A stretch of DNA of 64,000 nt from Ferrovibrio sp964218355 (GTDB lineage: Bacteria; Pseudomonadota; Alphaproteobacteria; Ferrovibrionales; Ferrovibrionaceae). Position numbers and translations under genes: made by a program. Of this stretch, positions 58,187-64,000 are shown piece after piece (position 1 is the first letter of the stretch; the number at the start of each line of letters is the position of its first letter). The notes under the pieces were generated by a model. That model saw only the letters and a list, made by a program, of their open reading frames with translations. It searched no databases and was not told where the DNA came from. The stretch spans positions 62,001 to 126,000 of the forward strand of contig NZ_CAXPMC010000019.1 of assembly GCF_964218355.1 (NCBI RefSeq), written 5' to 3'.

Positions 58187-59281
58187 ATGTCCGAACAGAC
58201 CGCAGGTTCACGATTCCGGCTTGGTGTCGGGGCGGCGGATGACTGGCGGATGGCGGTGGATGGCTGTTTGCTGCAGCTGATGCCCCTGTCGGATGGCGCC
58301 AATATCGGCTTTGTCTATGTCAGCGACCGGCTGGCCGACCGGCTGCCCAAGATCGCCCGGCGGCTGTCGGCGGCCACCGGCATCGAGATGATCATCGCCG
58401 CCTGCGGCTACAGCATCGCCGCCGGCGATACCGAATACTGCGACGAACCCGTGGTGGCCTGTCTGGTTGGCGAGGTGCCGGCAGACAGCGCCATGCTGTT
58501 CCGCTCCCCGGCCGAGCGGCCGCAGGGCTGGTTCGGCGTCGTGCATGCCGATCCGCAGATTCCGGCACTGCCGGAACTGATCGAGGATTTTTCCGAAGCC
58601 TGCGGCGCCTACCTGGTGGGTGGCCTGGTTGCCGGTCGCGGCGGCCGGCCGCAATGGGCCGGGCGGGCCGCCGAAAGCAGCCTGTCCGGCGTGATCTTCA
58701 GCGAAAGCCAGCCGGTGCTGACCGGCATGACCCAGGGTTGCGCCCAGGTCGGCGCCATGCACCAGGTGACGGCAGCGGACGGCAATGTGCTGCTCGAACT
58801 GGACGGCCGTCCGGCTTATGACGTGCTGCGCGACAGTTTCGGCATCGATTCCCTGCAGGATTTGCGCAAGCTGGGCAGCGGCCTGATGATCGGCCTGCCG
58901 GTCAGCGGTACCGACCGTCCGGACTATCTGGTGCGCAACATCACCGGCATCGATCCGCAGGCCGGAGGCATCGCCATCGGCGCCATGGTGGAGGAGGGCG
59001 ACAGCCTGTTCTTCTGCCGCCGCGATGTCGACAGTGCCGGTCGCGACATGGACCGCATGCTGGCCGATCTCAAGCGGCGCTGCGGCGATGCCACGCCGCG
59101 CGGCGCCCTGTGGTTCTCCTGCATGGCACGCTGCCAGGACCAGTTCGTGCAGGAACCGGGCGAGCTGGCCCGCATCCAGACGGTATTTCCGGACCTGCCG
59201 CTGGTCGGCATGTATTGCGGCGGCGAGATCGCACAGTCGCGGCTCTACGGGTATACCGGCGTGCTCGCGCTGTTCCTGTAA
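58187..59281 (+). CDS. FIST-domain sensory protein
   Basis: A 364-residue protein made of FIST_N (about residues 30-215: GANIGFVYVSDRLADRLPKIARRLSAATGIEMIIAACGYSIAAGDTEY) and FIST_C (about 225-345: ELDGRPAYDVLRDSFGID, LGSGLMIGLP, SLFFCRRDVDSAGRDMDRML, ALWFSCMARC). FIST proteins are predicted small-ligand (possibly amino acid) sensors linked to signalling. None of the usual partners (histidine kinase, GGDEF, chemoreceptor) is adjacent. CAGGAGATGCGTC precedes the ATG. Confidence 0.9.
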   Translation: MSEQTAGSRFRLGVGAADDWRMAVDGCLLQLMPLSDGANIGFVYVSDRLADRLPKIARRLSAATGIEMIIAACGYSIAAGDTEYCDEPVVACLVGEVPADSAMLFRSPAERPQGWFGVVHADPQIPALPELIEDFSEACGAYLVGGLVAGRGGRPQWAGRAAESSLSGVIFSESQPVLTGMTQGCAQVGAMHQVTAADGNVLLELDGRPAYDVLRDSFGIDSLQDLRKLGSGLMIGLPVSGTDRPDYLVRNITGIDPQAGGIAIGAMVEEGDSLFFCRRDVDSAGRDMDRMLADLKRRCGDATPRGALWFSCMARCQDQFVQEPGELARIQTVFPDLPLVGMYCGGEIAQSRLYGYTGVLALFL

Positions 59282-59318
59282 CACTTCACAGGCATGGTCT
59301 CTCCTGAAGGAGACGGCC

Positions 59319-59765
59319 ATGACGGATCACGATGGTGCGCCACCGCGCAGCGGCTGGGCCCGGCTGGTGCCGGAGCTGCTGGTTCGCGACCCGGCCCGCA
59401 GCCTCGAATTCTGGTGTGGCCTGCTCGGCTTCCGCATCGCCTATAGCCGGGATGCAGAAGGTTTTGCCTATCTGGAGCGTCCGGACGGTGCCCAGATCAT
59501 GCTGTGCCGGCGCAACGGCAGCTGGGAAACCGGCCGGCTCGATCTGCCCTATGGCCGCGGCGTGATGTTCCAGATCTATGTCGACGATCTCGATGCCGTA
59601 CAGGTGCCCCTGCGTGCGGCCGGCTGGGCATTGCATGCCGGCCCGCGCGAGGTCTGGCGCCGCGTCGGCCCGCAGGAAGCCGGCCAGCGCGAAATCTTCG
59701 TCCAGGACCCGGACGGTTACCTGATCATGGTGGCGCAGGATATCGGCACGCGGCCGGCCGTCTGA
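59319..59765 (+). CDS. VOC-family protein (glyoxalase/bleomycin-resistance type)
   Basis: It has 148 residues, two beta-alpha-beta-beta-beta modules: LVPELLVRDPARSLEFWCGLLGFRIAYSRDAEGFAYLERPDGAQIML and VMFQIYVDDLDAVQVPLRAAGW...REIFVQDPDGYLIMVAQDIG. It has the arrangement of bleomycin-resistance-like proteins; metal ligands are incomplete (Glu and one His position unclear), so binding rather than catalysis is possible. GAAGGAGACGGCC precedes ATG 59319. Confidence 0.85.
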   Translation: MTDHDGAPPRSGWARLVPELLVRDPARSLEFWCGLLGFRIAYSRDAEGFAYLERPDGAQIMLCRRNGSWETGRLDLPYGRGVMFQIYVDDLDAVQVPLRAAGWALHAGPREVWRRVGPQEAGQREIFVQDPDGYLIMVAQDIGTRPAV

Positions 59766-59768
59766 CGC

Positions 59769-60824
59769 TCAGGCGTCCAGCACGATCCGGCCGATCACCT
59801 GGCCGGCCTTCAGGGCGGCGAGAGACGCGGTCGCTTCGGCCAGCGGCCGGTGGCTGATCGGCAGGGCGGGCAGTGCCGCAGTCTGCGCCAGCGCGATCAT
59901 CTCCTTCAGTTCGGCCAGGCTGCCGACATACGAGCCGCTGAAACGAACGCCCTTCATCACATGCAGGCCGATGGAAATGGTGGCGACACCGCCCAGCAGG
60001 CCGACCGACACCAGATGGCCACCCTTGCGCAGGCTGCCATAGGCAAAGCCGAAGCTGGCTTCGGTGCCGGCGAAATCCACCGCCGCCATCACGCCGCCGG
60101 TGGCTTTCATCAGCGCCTTCTGCGCACCCTCGGCGCGGGGATCGATGGCATCCCTTGCGCCTAGCTGCATGGCGGCCTCGCGCTTGGCCGGATCGAGATC
60201 GGCCACGATCGGCGCGACGCCGGTCATCGCCTTTGCCAGTGCCACGGCATTCAGGCCGACACCGCCGGCGCCGACAATCAGAAGGTCATGGCCGTCCTGC
60301 AGATGTCCGATCTTCTTCAGGGCGGAATAGGCCGTCAGCCCCGAGCAGGCATAGGTGCAGGCCAGCGCCGGGTCGAGGTCGCCGATATCGACCAGATAGC
60401 GTTCGTCAGGCACCAGCAGATGCGTGGCATAGCCGCCATCGGCAAAGATGCCGATGGATTTCTGGGCGCCGCCGCAGAGATGCTCGTTGCCGTCACGGCA
60501 GGGCGGGCAGGTGCCGCAGCCGATCCACGGGAAGACCAGCCGGCGCTGGCCGGTCTTTGCGGCCCGGGCTTCCGGGCCGGTTGCCGCAACGACACCCACG
60601 ATCTCGTGCCCCGGCGTCAGCGGCAGCAGGGCGCCGTTGCTGGCCGCCACCACGCGTTTGCCGCCGCCGAGATCGAAGAATCCTTCCCAGATATGCAGGT
60701 CGCTGTGGCAGACGCCGCAATGTGCCACCTTCACCAGCACTTCGCGGCCTTCGGGCACGGGCAGCGGCTTGTCGGCGGCGACCAGCGGCTGGCCGAATTC
60801 GGCGACCTGGTAGCAGCGCAGCAT
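59769..60824 (-). CDS. Zinc-dependent alcohol dehydrogenase
   Basis: A 351-residue medium-chain dehydrogenase. Catalytic zinc site Cys in AHCGVCHSDLHIWEG and LTPGHEIVG; structural zinc cysteines in WIGCGTCPPCRDGNEHLCGGAQ; Rossmann loop IVGAGGVGLNAVALAKAM with Asp for NAD in PIVADLDPAKREAAM. Start at MLRCYQ (60824), 9 bases after GGAGG; the ATG three codons upstream overlaps the ribosome-binding site. Oxidises a primary or secondary alcohol; substrate unknown. Confidence 0.92.
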   Translation of the reverse strand: MLRCYQVAEFGQPLVAADKPLPVPEGREVLVKVAHCGVCHSDLHIWEGFFDLGGGKRVVAASNGALLPLTPGHEIVGVVAATGPEARAAKTGQRRLVFPWIGCGTCPPCRDGNEHLCGGAQKSIGIFADGGYATHLLVPDERYLVDIGDLDPALACTYACSGLTAYSALKKIGHLQDGHDLLIVGAGGVGLNAVALAKAMTGVAPIVADLDPAKREAAMQLGARDAIDPRAEGAQKALMKATGGVMAAVDFAGTEASFGFAYGSLRKGGHLVSVGLLGGVATISIGLHVMKGVRFSGSYVGSLAELKEMIALAQTAALPALPISHRPLAEATASLAALKAGQVIGRIVLDA

Positions 60825-60928
60825 GGCGGTCATCCTCCGGTGATTTTTCTCTGTTCCTGCAATGGTAAAGAGGCCGGCAGGCTGGTGTCCAGCGCCGGAG
60901 CCGCTAAACTCGCCGCGGAGGTACAGTC

Positions 60929-61699
60929 ATGGGTATGCTGCAGCAATTGTTCGACCTGACCGGCCGCGTGGCGCTGGTCACCGGCGCGTCGCGCGGTTTC
61001 GGGGTCGAGATCGCGAAACTGTTTGCCGAGGCCGGCGCGCTGGTGGTGATCAACGGCCGCCATCAGGAAACCCTGCAGGCGGCGGCGGAAACGGTGCGGC
61101 CCCATGGCCTGGTCGAGACCGCCGCCTTCGACGTGGCCGATGCGCCGGCCGGCGAGGCGGCCATCGCGGCGATCGAGAAGACCCATGGCCGCCTCGACAT
61201 CCTGATCAACAATGCCGGCGTCAATATCCGCAAGCCCCTCGACGCCTTCACGCTGGATGACTGGCGGCAGGTGCTGGATGTGGACCTGACGGCGGCTTTC
61301 GCCCTGTCGCGGGCGGCGGCGCCGGGCATGGTGACGCGCGGGTTCGGCCGCATCGTCAATGTCGGCTCGGTTCTTTCGGTCAAGGGGCGGGCCAGCATTC
61401 CGGCCTATACCGCGGCCAAGCATGGCATCCTCGGCCTGACCAAATCGCTGGCCGCCGAGCTGGGCCCCTCGGGCGTCACCTGCAACGCCATCGCCCCGGG
61501 CTATTTCGAGACCGAGATCAATGCCGAACTGATGAAGAACCCGGATTTCGTCCGCTTCGTCAACGAACGCACGCCGCTGCGGCGCTGGGGCCGGCCCGAG
61601 GAACTGGCCGGTGCGGCACTGTTTCTTGCCTCGCCGGCGGCATCCTATGTGAACGGCCATCTGCTGACGGTGGATGGCGGCATGACCACCACCTTCTGA
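60929..61699 (+). CDS. SDR-family oxidoreductase (gluconate 5-dehydrogenase-like)
   Basis: A 256-residue classical SDR. TGASRGFG cofactor loop, NNAGVN, Ser in NVGSVLSV and YTAAK active site, ending YVNGHLLTVDGGMTTTF. The sequence style (FDLTGRVALVTGASRGFGVEIAKLFAEAGALVVINGR) is close to gluconate 5-dehydrogenase-type members, but substrate is not certain. GCGGAGGTACAGTC precedes ATG. The P450 gene starts 13 bp after its stop, so the two are likely co-transcribed. Confidence 0.92.
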   Translation: MGMLQQLFDLTGRVALVTGASRGFGVEIAKLFAEAGALVVINGRHQETLQAAAETVRPHGLVETAAFDVADAPAGEAAIAAIEKTHGRLDILINNAGVNIRKPLDAFTLDDWRQVLDVDLTAAFALSRAAAPGMVTRGFGRIVNVGSVLSVKGRASIPAYTAAKHGILGLTKSLAAELGPSGVTCNAIAPGYFETEINAELMKNPDFVRFVNERTPLRRWGRPEELAGAALFLASPAASYVNGHLLTVDGGMTTTF

Positions 61700-61712
61700 C
61701 GGAGTGTCTGCG

Positions 61713-63104
61713 ATGGATGCGGCGGCAGCGGAACCCGGCTTTATTCCTGCCTATCCGGAACGGCATGACGGCCGGCTGCCGCTGGTCACATTGCTGCGCA
61801 CCCTGCGTGAAAACGCCATCGGCACCTGGACGCGGGAATCCTACGAGCGCGACATCATTGCCTACCGGCTCGGCTTCAAGACATTCGTGGTGGCCAACCA
61901 CCCCGAACTGATCCGCCATGTCATGCTCGACAATGCCGCCAATTACACGCGCGACCCGGTCGGCAAGAGAATGCTGGAGCCCGGCCTCGGCAACGGCCTG
62001 CTGACCAGCGAAGGCACCGACTGGAAACGCCAGCGCCGCATGATGGCGCCGATCTTCCAGCCGCGCCGGCTGTCCGGTTTCGCCGCCATCATGACCGACA
62101 GCAGCGCCGCGCTGGCGGAGCGCCTGGCGGTTCTGCCGGCGGGGCAGAGCGTCGACATGGCCGAACAGATGATGCTGGTGACGCTGGAGATCATCGCCCG
62201 CACCATGTTCGGTGCCGATGCGGCGACCGATGTTTCGGCGGTCGGCCGGGCGATGGACCGCTACCAGGTGACGGTGCGGCCGAATATTCCGGATCTGCTG
62301 GGCCTGCCGCGCTGGGTGCCGCGTCCCTCGGCCCGCGAGGGGCGCGCCGCGATGGCCGACATGGATGCAATCATCCGCGACCTGATCCGCCGCCGGCGCG
62401 ACCGGGCGGCGGCCGGCGGCGAACTGGGCGGGGATCTGCTCGGGCTGCTGCTGGCGGCAGTCGACGAGGAAGGCGGCGGCGCCATGTCCGACACGGAAGT
62501 GCGCGACCAGATGGCGACTTTCTTCCTCGCCGGGCACGAGACCACCGCCACCGCGCTGGCCTGGACCTGGTATCTGCTGGCCCATGACCCGGCAGTGGAA
62601 GCGAAGCTGCAGGCCGAACTGGATGCCGTGCTGGGCGGGCGTCCGGCGGAATATGGCGATTATGAAAAACTGGCCTATACGCGGATGGTGGTGGAAGAGG
62701 CGATGCGCCTCTATCCGCCGGCCCATACCACGGCACGGCAGGCAGTTGCCGCCGACCGCTTCGGCGATCTGGAAATTCCGGCCGGCGCCAATGTGATCGT
62801 CTCGCCGTGGCTGATGCATCGTCACCGGCTGTACTGGACGCGGCCGGATGTGTTCGATCCGGAGAATTTTGCGCCCGAACGCACCGCCCAGCGCCGTCGC
62901 TATACGTACCTGCCGTTCGGCGCCGGCCCGCGCATCTGCATCGGCCAGGGCTTTGCCATGATCGAGGCGGTGCTGATCCTGGCGACACTGGCCCAGCGGA
63001 TCGCGGCCCGCATGCTGCCGGGCGCCGTGGTGCGGCCGGTGGGCAAGATCACCCTGCGCCCGATGCCCGGCGTGCCGATGCTGGTGGCACCGCGCGCGGC
63101 CTGA
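61713..63104 (+). CDS. Cytochrome P450
   Basis: A 463-residue heme monooxygenase. The I-helix oxygen-binding motif is AGHETTATALAW, the K-helix ExxR is EEAMRLYPPAH, PERF-like PENFAPERTAQRRR, and the heme-Cys loop FGAGPRICIGQGFAMIEA (Cys about residue 410). The overall form resembles bacterial CYP102/CYP4-like single-domain enzymes; no reductase is fused. GACGGAG lies before GTG 61704 too closely, so ATG 61713 is preferred. The ferredoxin (10257) and reductase (13992) could be electron donors. Confidence 0.93.
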   Translation: MDAAAAEPGFIPAYPERHDGRLPLVTLLRTLRENAIGTWTRESYERDIIAYRLGFKTFVVANHPELIRHVMLDNAANYTRDPVGKRMLEPGLGNGLLTSEGTDWKRQRRMMAPIFQPRRLSGFAAIMTDSSAALAERLAVLPAGQSVDMAEQMMLVTLEIIARTMFGADAATDVSAVGRAMDRYQVTVRPNIPDLLGLPRWVPRPSAREGRAAMADMDAIIRDLIRRRRDRAAAGGELGGDLLGLLLAAVDEEGGGAMSDTEVRDQMATFFLAGHETTATALAWTWYLLAHDPAVEAKLQAELDAVLGGRPAEYGDYEKLAYTRMVVEEAMRLYPPAHTTARQAVAADRFGDLEIPAGANVIVSPWLMHRHRLYWTRPDVFDPENFAPERTAQRRRYTYLPFGAGPRICIGQGFAMIEAVLILATLAQRIAARMLPGAVVRPVGKITLRPMPGVPMLVAPRAA

Positions 63105-63139
63105 ATTCCCTCCCCGGGAAAAGAAAAGAGAAGGCTTCG

Positions 63140-64000
63140 ATGAGTGACGATCTCTGCTTTGCTTCCGCGGCCGATCTGGTCGATGCCTATCGCGGCCGCA
63201 GCCTGTCGCCGGTGGAGGTGACGCAGGCACTGCTGACCCGCATCGCCGCCGTCAACCCGAAGGTCAACGCCTATTGCCTGGTCGACGAAGAGTCCGCGCT
63301 GCGCGACGCCCAAGCCTCGGAGGCCCGCTGGCAGGCGGGCAAGCCGCTCGGCCCGGTCGACGGTGTGCCGGCCTCGATCAAGGACATCATCCTCACCAGA
63401 GGCTGGCCAACCCTGCGCGGCTCGAAGACGGTCGATCCGAACCAGAGCTGGACCGAGGATGCGCCGGTGACCGCGCGGCTGCGCGAGGCCGGCTGCGTCA
63501 TCCTCGGCAAGACCACCTCGCCGGAAATGGGCTGGAAAGGCGTGACGGATTCGCCGCTGACCGGCATCACCCGCAACCCGTGGAATCTCGATACCACGCC
63601 GGGCGGCTCGTCCGGCGGGGCCTCTGCGCAGGTGGCGGCTGGCCTCGGCCAGTTCGCCGTCGGCACCGATGGCGGCGGCTCGATCCGCATTCCGGCCGGC
63701 TTCACCGGCATTCCCGGCCTGAAGCCGAGTTTCGGCCGGGTGCCGGCGGCACCGCTCAGTCCCTTCGGAACCGTGGCGCATCTCGGCCCGATGACCCGCA
63801 CGGTGCGCGATGCTGCCCTGATGCTGCGCGAGATGGCGAAGCCGGATGCGCGCGACTGGTTCGCGCTGCCCTATGCCGACACCGACTATGCCGCCGCGCT
63901 GCCGGCCGGGGTGAAGGGGCTGAAGATCGCCTACAGTCCGACGCTGGGTTATGCAAAGGTCGATCCGGAGATCGCCGCCGTGGTCGATGTCGCGGCAAAA
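63140..64000 (+). CDS. Amidase (amidase-signature family), 5' part
   Basis: 287 residues are visible before the window edge. FASAADLVDAYRGRSLSPVEVTQALLTRIAAVNPKVNAYCLVD is the typical N-terminus; the triad Lys is in PASIKDIILTRG (about residue 81), the GGSSGGASAQVAAG stretch near 154-167 and the nucleophile region DGGGSIRIPAGF near 178-189. GAGAAGGCTTCG precedes ATG 63140. Distinct from the amidase at 3588. Starts 35 bp after the P450 stop, so it may be in the same transcript. Its 3' end is outside the window. Confidence 0.92.
   Translation, partial: MSDDLCFASAADLVDAYRGRSLSPVEVTQALLTRIAAVNPKVNAYCLVDEESALRDAQASEARWQAGKPLGPVDGVPASIKDIILTRGWPTLRGSKTVDPNQSWTEDAPVTARLREAGCVILGKTTSPEMGWKGVTDSPLTGITRNPWNLDTTPGGSSGGASAQVAAGLGQFAVGTDGGGSIRIPAGFTGIPGLKPSFGRVPAAPLSPFGTVAHLGPMTRTVRDAALMLREMAKPDARDWFALPYADTDYAAALPAGVKGLKIAYSPTLGYAKVDPEIAAVVDVAAK

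Overview
The window is 64 kb of GC-rich, densely coded chromosome from an alphaproteobacterium. A Rhodospirillales-like lineage is plausible but not proven. The indications are the high GC at third codon positions, several branched-chain-type ABC transporters, CoA-ester aromatic catabolism, a DUF2783 gene beside paaI/paaG, a dispersed 'CCCGCGAAAGCGGG' hairpin and a possible GAAC-N7-GAAC LexA-type box. No phage, IS element, CRISPR array or rRNA was seen. One tRNA gene (tRNA-His, GTG) is present.

Layout. (1) 1-5.3 kb: 5' part of tyrS, divergent from anmK; an AraC-type regulator with an alpha/beta hydrolase and an amidase. (2) 5.3-7.5 kb: an RHH/ParE toxin-antitoxin pair with a palindromic operator, a frameshifted small membrane protein, and an unusual protein carrying seven 10-residue repeats. 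(3) 7.5-18.5 kb: housekeeping and stress genes (hydrolase, cysteine desulfurase, group III truncated globin, [2Fe-2S] ferredoxin, RraA-like protein, a periplasmic amidohydrolase / YtkA-like / MauG-type peroxidase operon, ferredoxin-NADP reductase, a CrcB fluoride channel preceded by a fluoride riboswitch, TfoX-N protein, DUF2783-paaI-paaG, diguanylate cyclase). (4) 18.7-31.9 kb, minus strand: a complete LivFGMH transporter with two tandem paralogous binding proteins, then a catabolic operon (SDR, MarR, enoyl-CoA hydratase, acyl-CoA dehydrogenase, old-yellow-enzyme-like reductase, 2-aminobenzoate/benzoate-type CoA ligase). The two blocks carry nearly identical 23-bp inverted-repeat sites in their promoter regions, which suggests that uptake and breakdown of one aromatic acid are co-regulated. 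(5) 32-37.7 kb: lipoprotein, Lrp-type RAM protein, DEAD-box helicase, M20 peptidase, MBL hydrolase, histidine phosphatase, MarR regulator. (6) 37.7-39.8 kb: accessory patch with a second copy of the 30-bp repeat, a LexA-like box, a PIN toxin/antitoxin pair, a HicB remnant and a frameshifted PIN-like gene in lower-GC DNA.

(7) 39.9-55.8 kb: the most interesting region, one plus-strand block of about 12 tightly packed genes. It encodes a molybdenum hydroxylase (FAD subunit plus an FeS-Mo fusion), a 6-hydroxynicotinate-reductase-like Fe-S protein, a UPF0280 (ApbE-like) protein, an AA_synth/DUF1185 protein, a binding protein, a LivH-LivM fused permease, two ATPases and hydantoinase A and B. Read together it looks like an uptake, hydroxylation, ring-reduction and ATP-dependent ring-opening route for an N-heterocycle. 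The substrate cannot be read from the sequence.

(8) 55.8-64 kb: coiled-coil membrane protein, tRNA-His, double-domain rhodanese, DUF2147 protein, FIST sensor protein, VOC protein, zinc alcohol dehydrogenase, SDR, cytochrome P450 and the 5' part of an amidase cut by the window edge.
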